Positions 1 to 7,170 of a stretch of 8,775 nt of DNA are shown here, in pieces. The notes under the pieces were generated by a model. That model searched no databases, was not told the DNA's origin, and saw nothing but the letters and a program-made list of their open reading frames with translations. Origin of the DNA: Spirochaetales bacterium (GTDB taxonomy: Bacteria > Spirochaetota > Spirochaetia > DSM-27196 > SLST01). Location: NCBI GenBank assembly GCA_028284845.1, contig JANQQY010000244.1:1-8775 (forward strand), written 5' to 3'. Position numbers and translations under genes: made by a program. Each line of letters begins with the position of its first letter. Within the stretch, counting starts at the first letter, position 1.

Positions 1-1236
1 ACCATAACGGACATCACCGTCACCCCGCTCTCCTATGTGCATCGGCCTCCCGTCCCGGAGGAGTACGCGCTTACCGCAGGCGACGAGTACATCTGGCGAT
101 GCGGCGGACTCTACGTCTGGAAATCCGATGCCGCCCTGACGCGCGTGCACACCAATGCCGGAGTTGTCGGGATCGCCGAGGGAAGCCCTTGTCGATTTCC
201 CGACAAGATAAAGAATTACATAGACCACTACGTAACGCCTCTGCTTCGTGGCGCAAATGTCTTTGACGTTGATCTGCTAACGAACAACCAGGGGCACTCG
301 CATCTGGCGGAGGCCGCCTGGGCCGGTGTGAACAATGCGATCTGGGACATCCTTGGCAAGATCACCGGCACGCCGGTGTTCAGACTGCTCGCCGGCGAAG
401 ACGAGGCGTCAGAGAGGGTGAAGATCTACGCCAGCGGCGGAGTCAGCCACGCATGGTACGACAACGGCGCCGATGAGCTCATCCAGGAGGCCCTCCTCTA
501 CCAATCGCAGGGGTATGACACGTTCAAGTTCAGGAACGGCACCAGCTGGAAGTTCAGCGGGATGACGATGGCAGAGTACATCAGAGTTCTCGAGAGGCTT
601 CGCAAGGAGGTGGGCCCGGAGTTCAGACTGGTCATTGAGAAGTTTCCCTGGGAGTACGAGAGCATCATCAACGAACTCTGTCCCGCCCTTGAGGAGCTCG
701 GCTTCTACTGGTTCGAAGAGCCGTGGCCGCACGACGCTCCCGATGCCCTTGAGAAACACATCGCGATCAATGAGGCGATGCCGAGCGTCATGGTCTCCGG
801 CGGCGAGAGCTGGTGGAACAGATACCAGGTGGAGCCGTTCGTGGCGGCCGGAGCAATGAACATCATTCAGACCGATGCGAATCTCACGGGACTCAGCGAG
901 GGGTGGCAGATTGGTCAAGTGATTGCGAAGCACGGTCAATACTACTGCCCCCACAACTGGGTCGGGGGACTGACAACAATCGCCAACGCGCACCTCGTTG
1001 CCTCGCTCTCGTGCGGACACATGTGCGAGCTGAATCAGACCTGCAATCCCCTCAAGTGGGAGATTTTCAAGGAACCATATCCCATTGAGAACGGCGTGAT
1101 AACACTGCCGGAGAAGCCGGGCTACGGTGTGGAGCTCATCGACGACATAGAAGAGCGATTCCCGTTCACGCCGGGATTCTACGGGAAACCCAATCCGGTG
1201 ATGGAGGGACGTGGCCTTCCGCTCTGGTGGAGCTGA
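1..1236 (+). CDS. Enolase-superfamily protein, mandelate racemase/muconate lactonizing type; probable sugar-acid dehydratase (5' partial)
   Basis: The reading frame is open from base 1 and begins with residues resembling the usual family N-terminus (TITDITVTPLS), so the true start lies a few codons left of the window; the GTG at 37 is internal. At least 411 residues are visible. An N-terminal capping domain is followed by a TIM barrel carrying the family residues in order: Lys at 526-528 and Arg at 532-534 (a KxR form of the KxK motif), metal ligands Glu 637-639, Glu-Glu 715-720 and Glu 805-807, then Asp 874-876 and His 952-954 (the Asp-His dyad, in a CPHNW context) and Glu 1027-1029. These enzymes abstract the alpha proton of a carboxylate substrate using Mg2+; most members beside sugar transporters are acid-sugar dehydratases, acting in the cytoplasm. 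The first metal ligand is Glu where Asp is usual. It converges on the GH2 gene. Family assignment is firm; substrate is unknown. Confidence 0.93.
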   Translation, partial: TITDITVTPLSYVHRPPVPEEYALTAGDEYIWRCGGLYVWKSDAALTRVHTNAGVVGIAEGSPCRFPDKIKNYIDHYVTPLLRGANVFDVDLLTNNQGHSHLAEAAWAGVNNAIWDILGKITGTPVFRLLAGEDEASERVKIYASGGVSHAWYDNGADELIQEALLYQSQGYDTFKFRNGTSWKFSGMTMAEYIRVLERLRKEVGPEFRLVIEKFPWEYESIINELCPALEELGFYWFEEPWPHDAPDALEKHIAINEAMPSVMVSGGESWWNRYQVEPFVAAGAMNIIQTDANLTGLSEGWQIGQVIAKHGQYYCPHNWVGGLTTIANAHLVASLSCGHMCELNQTCNPLKWEIFKEPYPIENGVITLPEKPGYGVELIDDIEERFPFTPGFYGKPNPVMEGRGLPLWWS

Positions 1237-1246
1237 GGACGGGACG

Positions 1247-1303
1247 CGGGCACTCGCACGTAACACGGGCGCTCACACGTGACGCAGGCGTCACGCGTGA
1301 ACG
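1247..1303. repeat. Three imperfect ~19-bp tandem units in the convergent gap
   Basis: Units lie at 1247-1265, 1266-1284 and 1285-1303. Units 1 and 2 match at 15 of 19 positions; unit 3 aligns to unit 2 with one gap on each side. Each contains a near-palindromic 10-mer: TCGCACGTAA at 1254, TCACACGTGA at 1273 and TCACGCGTGA (perfect palindrome) at 1291. Units 2 and 3 together form the hairpin listed separately. The repeats could be only the remains of a duplication that built the terminator stem, or protein-binding sites; position downstream of two convergent genes argues against a promoter operator. Confidence 0.5.
1273..1300. terminator. Likely bidirectional terminator hairpin between convergent genes
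   Basis: The arms at 1278-1285 and 1288-1295 are perfectly complementary over 8 bp (CGTGACGC against GCGTCACG). After a single A/C mismatch the stem continues for 4 more pairs (1273-1276 with 1297-1300). The central 2 nt are too few for a loop, so the innermost pair probably opens to a 4-nt loop. The stem sits 36 nt after the stop of the enolase-superfamily gene and 10 nt after the stop of the GH2 gene on the other strand. Neither strand has a clear U-tract, so it may act as a 3'-end stabiliser or a weak intrinsic terminator and not as a textbook one. Confidence 0.55.
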
Positions 1304-1310
1304 TCATCGC

Positions 1311-3452
1311 CTACGCCCCATCTCCGGGCTTCGTGACACCACCAACACTATGAACGTACTGGTCGCTTGGGGAGCCGCTGACCGGCTCCGCCAAACGCGG
1401 AAGCGGGTCGATGGAGAAGCGGTGCTCATGCATGATTGATTCCCCGTTGTCGGCGAACCCGGCAGTCAGCAGATAGTCACCGGAGTCACCTGGCAACCTC
1501 ATCTGGACTTCAAATGCATAGGTCCCAAACGGCGCGATAGAGACGGCCTCTTCAGCCAGAGGCAGCGGCCCGGTCTCGCCCGCGAGTTCGACGACGACCG
1601 CTCCCATCCACGCATTGGCGCGATCGTTGATCATTCGGATCGGAACCACGATCTCCGCGTCCGGCACAAAGAATGACTCCCACCGGTCAATCATGAGCCC
1701 GATGGGATGGAAAGCGGCTCGGACGGCGCTGACGTAGGTCGAACGAAGCGCAAGCGAGGCGACATCGCGGAAGTTATCCGACGTGAAGTCACTGTCGCCC
1801 GGACGCGAGTATCCCAGGAAGGCGAATTCATGGACCGCGGCACTCGTTCGATGCACGCGCCAGTACGAGATAATGCGCTGGTAGTAGTAGGCGTGCAGAT
1901 CCTCCGTGGTAAGGTTGGTGTGATCTCCCACGTTCTCGTAGATCGAACGCGTCAGGCCCGTTGGAGTTCCATCTCTGTTCAGCCAGAAGAACACGTTTTC
2001 ATTGTTAACGATGGGATGGGTGTATGGTTCTCCATCCCGGCGGGGCGAGAACTCGTTCGGGCCGTTGTCCGGAATCCGCCGCCTGGTAAGGTAGTCGTAG
2101 AGCGGACCCTGATCGCCCGGTGGCTTGGACATGTAGTTCTGAAGGATGTAGGGATGGACCTCGATGGGGTCTGAGAGCCGGCCGGGTGCGCCGTAGCCGT
2201 TGTCCCACGGCCTGTCTGACAGATCAAGCGATCGTACGGCTCGAATCGCCGCCCCAGTCTTCTCAGTAACCGTCTCGTTCTGAGCATCCCAGATCACGAC
2301 TGACGGATGATTCCAACGATCTCGCATCCAACCCCGGTACTCGTTGGCGAGCACGTCAGCGCTCAACTCCTTGGGGAAGAGCTCAGGCCGAGGGCCATAC
2401 CAAATGGGATACTCATCCTGAATCAGGAATCCGGTCTCGTCGGCGATCTCGTACCAGAACTCCGGCGGGAAGCCAAGGCAGAAGCGGAACGAGTTCCAAT
2501 GGAGTTCCTTCATTAACTCGAAGAGACGCCTGACCCACGTTTGATCCCAGGGAAGAGCCTCTCGCGAGGAATCCTCCAGGAATCGATGGAAGCAGATATT
2601 GGTGCCCCGCAGGAAGTAGGTTGATCCGTTGAGGATTGCCTGACCACGCACAGGATCGAAGGAGAAGTCGCGCATGCCAAAGCGGGCACATGCGGTGTCA
2701 CCGACCGTGGAGATGTCGATCCGATAGAGCGCCGGTTCCTCCGGGGACCAGGGTTGGGGCCGCGGGATGGGAATCGTGGCCGGCCTGACACCGGCACCCT
2801 GCTCCACTTCGCCGGCAAGGATCTTGCCGTCTGGACTGGTGAGCGTGTATGAGCACCGGACCGGCTCCGTGTCCACGTGTTCGCACTCGACCGCCAACTG
2901 AATCGATTCCGAAGCCAGGTTCGGCGCAACCTGAATAGACCAGATTGCCGGTCGTCCGGAGAGGATGAGGGAGACCGAGTCGTAGATACCGGGGATATAT
3001 CTGAGCTTCTCAAAGTCGTGTCCGTAGACAACAGAGCGGGGAAGCTGTGTGGGGTCTGCCCCAATACGAATGAGAAGCTCGTTCTCCCCTCCGGCAGGGG
3101 CAAGCTCGTTCGTTACGTCATAGCAGGCTGAGGTGAAGTTACAGCTGCCTCCACCGACCTCTGTTCCATTCAAGACAACTGAGTGACCGAACTGGACCTT
3201 CCAGATCTTCAACCGGGCCAGAGGCGCCGGCTCATGTGGCGTCGCGAAATGAGTGCGGTACCAGAAGAAGGAACGCAGTTCGGAAACAACACCGACTTCT
3301 GGCAGCGCAGGCTGAGCAAGATCGACAAGACCCGGAACCGGAACCGTGAACTGCCACAGACCGTGCTGGTCCGCAGTCTCTGATTGTGAAAGCTCCCAGA
3401 GACCGTCCAAGAGGATCTCGCGCCGTAGTGGTGTATTGGTGACCTTGTGCAT
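1311..3452 (-). CDS. Glycoside hydrolase family 2 protein (beta-galactosidase/beta-glucuronidase-like), cytoplasmic
   Basis: A 713-residue protein with GH2 architecture. From the chosen ATG: N-terminal sugar-binding jelly roll (about 7-165, with a FWYRTHF strand and RYIPGIYDS turn), Ig-like sandwich (about 166-263), TIM barrel (about 264-590, opening with FLRGTNICFHRF) and a C-terminal beta domain (about 591-685). The acid/base is Glu393 (codon 2274-2276) in NHPSVVIWDAQNET, matching the GH2 W-x-x-x-N-E motif. The best nucleophile candidate is Glu485 (codon 1998-2000) in PIVNNENVFFW, though the usual Glu-Tyr/Phe-Gly context is absent. No signal peptide is seen, so it probably hydrolyses imported oligosaccharides in the cytoplasm. 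The ATG at 3452 was chosen because homology-like sequence (REILLDGLWEL) begins soon after it; a TTG at 3512 would add 20 Arg-rich residues and read through a hairpin. No clear Shine-Dalgarno is present for either start. It lies 89 nt after the binding-protein gene, in the same direction. The bond specificity cannot be read from the sequence. Confidence 0.9.
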   Translation of the reverse strand: MHKVTNTPLRREILLDGLWELSQSETADQHGLWQFTVPVPGLVDLAQPALPEVGVVSELRSFFWYRTHFATPHEPAPLARLKIWKVQFGHSVVLNGTEVGGGSCNFTSACYDVTNELAPAGGENELLIRIGADPTQLPRSVVYGHDFEKLRYIPGIYDSVSLILSGRPAIWSIQVAPNLASESIQLAVECEHVDTEPVRCSYTLTSPDGKILAGEVEQGAGVRPATIPIPRPQPWSPEEPALYRIDISTVGDTACARFGMRDFSFDPVRGQAILNGSTYFLRGTNICFHRFLEDSSREALPWDQTWVRRLFELMKELHWNSFRFCLGFPPEFWYEIADETGFLIQDEYPIWYGPRPELFPKELSADVLANEYRGWMRDRWNHPSVVIWDAQNETVTEKTGAAIRAVRSLDLSDRPWDNGYGAPGRLSDPIEVHPYILQNYMSKPPGDQGPLYDYLTRRRIPDNGPNEFSPRRDGEPYTHPIVNNENVFFWLNRDGTPTGLTRSIYENVGDHTNLTTEDLHAYYYQRIISYWRVHRTSAAVHEFAFLGYSRPGDSDFTSDNFRDVASLALRSTYVSAVRAAFHPIGLMIDRWESFFVPDAEIVVPIRMINDRANAWMGAVVVELAGETGPLPLAEEAVSIAPFGTYAFEVQMRLPGDSGDYLLTAGFADNGESIMHEHRFSIDPLPRLAEPVSGSPSDQYVHSVGGVTKPGDGA

Positions 3453-3473
3453 GGATGACCGAGGGAAGAGAGG

Positions 3474-3503
3474 CGGGCCCCAACGCCTTGCGAAGGAGGC
3501 CCG
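3474..3503 (-). other. GC-rich stem-loop between the binding-protein and GH2 genes
   Basis: A 6-bp stem (3474-3479 CGGGCC with 3498-3503 GGCCCG) encloses a second hairpin (3486-3489 CCTT with 3493-3496 AAGG, 3-nt loop). It ends about 21 nt upstream of the chosen GH2 ATG. On the transcribed strand it is followed by a pyrimidine-rich run with few U residues, so it is not a clear intrinsic terminator. It may partially attenuate GH2 expression or protect the 3' end of the binding-protein mRNA. This GC-rich gap could also form such a stem by chance. Confidence 0.35.
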
Positions 3504-3541
3504 TCTGCTCAACGAGGCCCGCAGGCGAGCCCCGCCACTAT

Positions 3542-5149
3542 CTAGAGGTTCGCCCTGTTCGCTGCCCAGACTTCGTTGTAGAAGTCGAGCGTCGCATCGA
3601 ATCCAACCTCGTCCACGTTCTCAATGAGCTCGCTGATGAGCGCTCGGGACTCGGCCTGACTGTCCGCACTGATGATCTTAACGACGAACTCCTTAAAGAG
3701 ATCCTCGGTTGCCTGACGCGCGATACCGGCGGCAGTGTCCCCGGCGGGATTCGATCCGTTGAACTCCGTCGCATTAAACGAGTGTCGCCAGAGCACCTCG
3801 TGCTGCCACATCGTCCCAACGTCGCGCTTGTCAAACGGCTTCTCGTACTCGGCGACGACTTTTGCGGAGTCGGTGAAGCCCGTCATTCCGGGCCATGTCC
3901 AGAACCAGAGGCCGGTAGCGTTCGAGGCTTCAGAGTCACGGTTGATGCCCGCCTCGTTCCAGACAGGATAGCCGTTCGCGTCGAGCTCATCCCAGAAGTT
4001 CCCCTGGGGACCGTACTGAATCATGATCTGACCCTCGTTGCTCGAGATGAAGTCGTAGTACTCGTAGATCCGTTCCGGCTGCTCGGCGCTGGTCGTGATG
4101 GTCTGAATGTTCCACCCGAGCGCATTGTAGGTGTTGCTCCAGACGTCCTCGTGGTTGCCGGTCACACTGATCGGAAGGAGGACGTCAAAGAGCTCGTTGT
4201 AGACTACGTCTTCCTCTTCCCGCCAGGGAAGCATGCCACGAAGGGGATCGCCGGCAAGATCACGAGCGGCGGTGACACCAAAGCGACCGTTCGCCGCCTT
4301 CTCCTTGATCTGGTCGGTCTGCTCAACAAAGATGTCTCGATTCATCAGACCTTCGCTGTAGAGGCGCTGAAGGTAGAGCATCGTGTCCACAAAGGCGGGA
4401 TCGTTCCCAATAAACTCGAAGGAGCCGGTCGATGGGTTCACCCATGCGAACTGGTCCCAGTAGTTGAGGATGCGACCGTCGCCGTGGGCGACGTAGACCT
4501 GGGTGAAGTCGAGGTTCTGACCAAACTGAATGGGTACGATCTCTGCGCCCGCATCAGTGGTGATTCCCGAATCGCGAACATCAACGAGGTAGTCGTAGAG
4601 ATCATCAAGGGTGGTGATCGCGGGCTCGCCGAGTTCACGATGTACGACCTTGTTGATCGCCCATCCGCCGTTTCCGTTCGGCTGGTCGGTCGGCCAGTTG
4701 AGGATGCCCCAGACGTTCCCGTCGACTCGACTGAGGTTGATCGTCGAGTCTGAGACGTTACTGCGATAGCCCGAGTACTCGTCGATCCAGTCGTCGAGCG
4801 GGACGAGTTTCTCGAGATCGATCAGACGCAGGTAGTTGGCGGTCCGATCCAGGATGATCGATTCCGGTAGATCGCCTGAGACGAGAAGTGTTGCGATCTT
4901 CTGATCCGGATTGCCGCCTGAGCCGGTCCAGTTGATGTCGATGTTGAACATCTGTGATAGTTCCTGCGAGATGAGATCCTCACCCCACGGGCCGTTGGGC
5001 GCAAACCAATCGTAGTTCACCAGAACGGTGAACTCATACGGCTCGTCACCGCCGGCGCCAGCTGAAGCGCTCTCTTCGCTCCCGGTCGCGAATCCCGCGA
5101 CCAATGGAATCAATCCAAGAACAACAATCGTAAGCAATCGTTTTGCCAT
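3542..5149 (-). CDS. Extracellular solute-binding protein of a carbohydrate ABC transporter (LplA/YtcQ type)
   Basis: A 535-residue protein, normal length for the large LplA/YtcQ-type sugar-binding proteins that pair with LplB- and YtcP-type permeases. It starts with a signal peptide: Lys3-Arg4, a hydrophobic core over about residues 5-19, and a likely cleavage near Ala21 (GFA/TGSEES), followed by a Ser/Ala/Gly/Glu-rich linker and the mature domain from about residue 37. There is no lipobox Cys and no cysteine anywhere in the protein, so it should be soluble in a periplasm and not a lipoprotein; this favours a diderm host. The mature part is acidic and rich in Trp, Tyr and Asn, as expected for sugar binding (for example NWPTDQPNGNGGW and GLWFWTWPGMTGF). 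The ATG start is fixed by a strong Shine-Dalgarno. It follows the two permease genes with a 73-nt gap and should deliver its ligand to them. The ligand is probably an oligosaccharide; related systems in Bacillus take up pectin-derived fragments, but this is not shown here. Confidence 0.94.
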   Translation of the reverse strand: MAKRLLTIVVLGLIPLVAGFATGSEESASAGAGGDEPYEFTVLVNYDWFAPNGPWGEDLISQELSQMFNIDINWTGSGGNPDQKIATLLVSGDLPESIILDRTANYLRLIDLEKLVPLDDWIDEYSGYRSNVSDSTINLSRVDGNVWGILNWPTDQPNGNGGWAINKVVHRELGEPAITTLDDLYDYLVDVRDSGITTDAGAEIVPIQFGQNLDFTQVYVAHGDGRILNYWDQFAWVNPSTGSFEFIGNDPAFVDTMLYLQRLYSEGLMNRDIFVEQTDQIKEKAANGRFGVTAARDLAGDPLRGMLPWREEEDVVYNELFDVLLPISVTGNHEDVWSNTYNALGWNIQTITTSAEQPERIYEYYDFISSNEGQIMIQYGPQGNFWDELDANGYPVWNEAGINRDSEASNATGLWFWTWPGMTGFTDSAKVVAEYEKPFDKRDVGTMWQHEVLWRHSFNATEFNGSNPAGDTAAGIARQATEDLFKEFVVKIISADSQAESRALISELIENVDEVGFDATLDFYNEVWAANRANL

Positions 5150-5153
5150 GTTT

Positions 5154-5159
5154 CCTCCT
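5154..5159 (-). promoter_or_regulatory. Strong Shine-Dalgarno of the solute-binding protein gene
   Basis: The transcribed strand reads AGGAGG, then 4 nt (AAAC), then the ATG at 5149. It fixes the start codon and is by far the best ribosome-binding site in the window, fitting the need for excess binding protein over permeases. Confidence 0.85.
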
Positions 5160-5170
5160 GTTATTTGTGC

Positions 5171-5197
5171 ACCGTGCCGCGCTAGCTTCGGCCCGGT
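5171..5197 (-). other. Stem-loop between the second permease and binding-protein genes
   Basis: Arms at 5171-5179 (ACCGTGCCG) and 5189-5197 (CGGCCCGGT) pair at 8 of 9 positions around a 9-nt loop containing GCTAGC. It lies 11 nt upstream of the Shine-Dalgarno. No U-tract follows, so termination is unlikely. Protection of the downstream binding-protein mRNA after processing is a possible role, known for maltose-type operons in other bacteria, but inferred here. Confidence 0.4.
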
Positions 5198-5222
5198 CGC
5201 AAGCCATCGTTCTGCACCCTAC

Positions 5223-6125
5223 TCAGCCCTTGAGCGAGCCGATCATGATGCCTTTGGCGAAGTACTTCTGCATAAACGGGTAGACGCACAGGATGGGAAC
5301 GATCGTGATCATCATCACCGCCATCCGGGCGGACCTCACCGATACCCGTTGAATCTTCATCATTACCTCTGCCGCTGTTCCGCTCGCGCTCGCGAGCATG
5401 TCGTTGTAGAACGAGGCAGTGTTCAGGACCTCAATCAGGATGTTCTGCATTGGCCAGAGATCCTGCGTCCGCGTCATATAGAGAGCCGCATCGAGCCATG
5501 CATTCCATTGGGCAACACCGACAAAGAGCGAGATGGTCGCGATGATCGGCGTCGAGACCGGCAGGATGATCCGGAAGAAGATGGTATAGGGACCCGCACC
5601 ATCCATGTACGCCGACTCCTCGAGCGCCTCCGGGAGCTGCCGGAAGAAGGTCCGCATGATGATCATGTTGAAGATGTTGACCGCGGTTGGAATGATGTAG
5701 ACGAGGAAGTTGTTCATCAGACCGAGTCTCGCAATGAGCAGGTAGAGCGGAATGAGTCCGCCCGAGAAGTACATCGCGATTACGCAGATCGTCATGTAGG
5801 CGTTCCGAAACATCAGGTAGCGCTTGGACATCGCGTAGGCAAAGAGCCCTGTCAGGACGAGGCTCACCAGTGTGCCGGAGACGGTACGCCCAATGGAGAC
5901 CAGCATCGCGCGCGGAATGCGCCGATCACTCAGGATCATCTGGTAACTCGTGAAGGTGAACTCCCGGGGGTAGATGGTGACGCCGCCCCGTGCCGTGTCG
6001 TCCGGATCGTTCAGCGAAATCGCGAGGGCACTCAGGATGGGGTAGAGGCACATCAGCGAGAAGACGAGGACGACGAACGCGATCGTCCAGGTGCCGATGC
6101 GGTTGGCCAACGTCGAGTTTCTCAC
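5223..6125 (-). CDS. Carbohydrate ABC transporter permease, YtcP/LplC type (CUT1, MalG-like)
   Basis: A 300-residue inner-membrane protein with six predicted hydrophobic segments at about residues 12-37, 78-99, 108-131, 137-158, 186-207 and 267-285. The EAA loop that docks with the ATPase is at about 166-189 (EALEESAYMDGAG followed by IILP). The protein ends in KGIMIGSLKG, a C-terminus typical of this family. The start is a GTG at 6125, chosen because it places the first membrane segment at the family's usual distance and lies just 7 nt after the stop of the preceding permease; a degenerate GGTAGG six nt upstream may serve as ribosome-binding site, with translational coupling likely. With the preceding gene it should form the heterodimeric channel for the sugar delivered by the downstream-encoded binding protein. 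No ATPase gene is in the window; CUT1 systems of this type often share one encoded elsewhere. Confidence 0.94.
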   Translation of the reverse strand: MRNSTLANRIGTWTIAFVVLVFSLMCLYPILSALAISLNDPDDTARGGVTIYPREFTFTSYQMILSDRRIPRAMLVSIGRTVSGTLVSLVLTGLFAYAMSKRYLMFRNAYMTICVIAMYFSGGLIPLYLLIARLGLMNNFLVYIIPTAVNIFNMIIMRTFFRQLPEALEESAYMDGAGPYTIFFRIILPVSTPIIATISLFVGVAQWNAWLDAALYMTRTQDLWPMQNILIEVLNTASFYNDMLASASGTAAEVMMKIQRVSVRSARMAVMMITIVPILCVYPFMQKYFAKGIMIGSLKG

Positions 6126-6132
6126 GCGGTGC

Positions 6133-7092
6133 CTACCACAGGCTCTCCTGGTTGAGAACCTTGCTCATCTGATTTGCGCCAACGAGCAGGGTCGCGCCAA
6201 TGGCCGACTTGATAAAGGTTGCCGCGGTCGCGAAGGAGAAGCGCCCCAGTCGGATGCCGTACGAGAAGATAAAGGTGTCAATGACATCAGCCGTCTCTGC
6301 GACCGCACGGTTGTTCAGGTTGCCGGTCATCATCATGACCTGATCGAAGTTGGCATCCAGCAGTCGACTCACAGAGAGAATAAAGAGGATCATGATGGTC
6401 GGCATGATGCCCGGTAGCACGATGTGCCAGATCTTCTGGAGACGATTCGCCCCGTCGATCTCAGCGGCCTCGTACTGAGCCGGGTCAATCCCGGAGATCG
6501 CCGCGAGGTAGATGATGGCGCTCCAGCCAGTCTCCTTCCAGATCTCAGAGCCGACAACGAGCGGCCAGAAGTACTCGGCCTCACCCATAAACACAATAGG
6601 CGTATCAATGATGCCCAATCGCTCGAGCATGTAGTTCACGATTCCGCTGTCCCCAGAGAGGAACTCGAACATCATCGCGGCGACGACCACCCACGAGAGG
6701 AAGTGCGGCATATAGGTAACGGTCTGGAGGACGCGCTTGAACCCGTGATAGGGAAGCTCGTTGAGCATGAGCGCCAGGATGATCGGTGCCGGGAAGGCGA
6801 GAAGAAGCTTCAGACCGCTCATCGCAATTGTGTTGCGGGTAATGCGATAGAGATTTGGCTCCTGAAAGAGCACGCGGAAGTGGTGGAGACCGACCCACGT
6901 ACTGAACCCTGGGACGTCGCCTATCTGGAAATCCTGAAAGGCCATGATGAGCCCGTACATGGGGAAGTAGACAAAGACAACAACAAGTGCGAGCGAGGGG
7001 AGCACCATCGACTGAAGACTGAGTTGCCGTTTGAATGCGTTGAGGCGGAGCCCTCCGCCACTTCTCGGAAGCGCTCGCGTGGTCGTAGCCAT
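6133..7092 (-). CDS. Carbohydrate ABC transporter permease, LplB/YteP type (CUT1, MalF-like)
   Basis: A 319-residue inner-membrane protein. Hydrophobic segments lie at about 28-53 (containing FPMYGLIMAF, a family hallmark), 88-112, 124-145, 178-202, 227-245 and 289-308. The EAA loop is at about 207-227 (YEAAEIDGANRLQKIWHIVLP, Gly at the conserved position). The C-terminus NQESLW is also typical of the family. The ATG at 7092 was chosen: it leaves a 27-residue basic tail before the first membrane segment. A TTG at 7146 would add 18 residues, but its coding would run through a strong hairpin. The Shine-Dalgarno is weak for both. It partners the next gene to form the transmembrane channel. It lies 78 nt after the kinase stop, in the same direction. 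Confidence 0.93.
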   Translation of the reverse strand: MATTTRALPRSGGGLRLNAFKRQLSLQSMVLPSLALVVVFVYFPMYGLIMAFQDFQIGDVPGFSTWVGLHHFRVLFQEPNLYRITRNTIAMSGLKLLLAFPAPIILALMLNELPYHGFKRVLQTVTYMPHFLSWVVVAAMMFEFLSGDSGIVNYMLERLGIIDTPIVFMGEAEYFWPLVVGSEIWKETGWSAIIYLAAISGIDPAQYEAAEIDGANRLQKIWHIVLPGIMPTIMILFILSVSRLLDANFDQVMMMTGNLNNRAVAETADVIDTFIFSYGIRLGRFSFATAATFIKSAIGATLLVGANQMSKVLNQESLW

Positions 7093-7108
7093 ACTCGTGA
7101 GGCCATGG

Positions 7109-7142
7109 TCCGCCCAGGCAGAGCAGATCGCAACCGGGCGGA
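7109..7142 (-). other. Stem-loop between the kinase and first permease genes
   Basis: Perfect 7-bp arms at 7109-7115 (TCCGCCC) and 7136-7142 (GGGCGGA), extendable by two pairs including one wobble on the transcribed strand, enclose a loop of about 16 nt. It lies 16 nt upstream of the permease ATG. No U-tract follows. It could attenuate or separate kinase and transporter mRNA levels, or mark a processing site; function is inferred from position only. Confidence 0.4.
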
Positions 7143-7170
7143 ACAACGATTATCCGGCTGGATCAACGAA

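Noticed and set aside
37..39. GTG as start of the enolase-superfamily gene
   Set aside because: The 12 codons before it are in frame and match the family's conserved first strand, so the gene begins left of the window.
409..1266. Minus-strand open frame opposite the enolase-superfamily gene
   Set aside because: No domain is recognisable and the opposite strand carries every catalytic residue of a known family.
3453..3512. TTG start at 3512 for the GH2 gene, giving 20 extra residues
   Set aside because: The extra Arg-rich stretch is unlike GH2 N-termini, no ribosome-binding site precedes it, and it overlaps a stem-loop; ATG at 3452 is simpler.
3455..4753. Long plus-strand open frame opposite the binding-protein gene (about 430 codons)
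   Set aside because: It mirrors the codon pattern of the real minus-strand gene, has no recognisable domain, no ribosome-binding site and spans the end of one gene and a gap.
5028..6155. Long plus-strand open frame opposite the second permease
   Set aside because: Its product is a low-complexity Arg/His/Asp/Glu-rich sequence, typical of the complement of membrane-protein codons; the minus-strand permease is unambiguous.
7149..7154. GATAAT on the minus strand as a -10 promoter box for the transporter genes
   Set aside because: No acceptable -35 box is found at 16-18 nt upstream; one hexamer alone is too weak to call.
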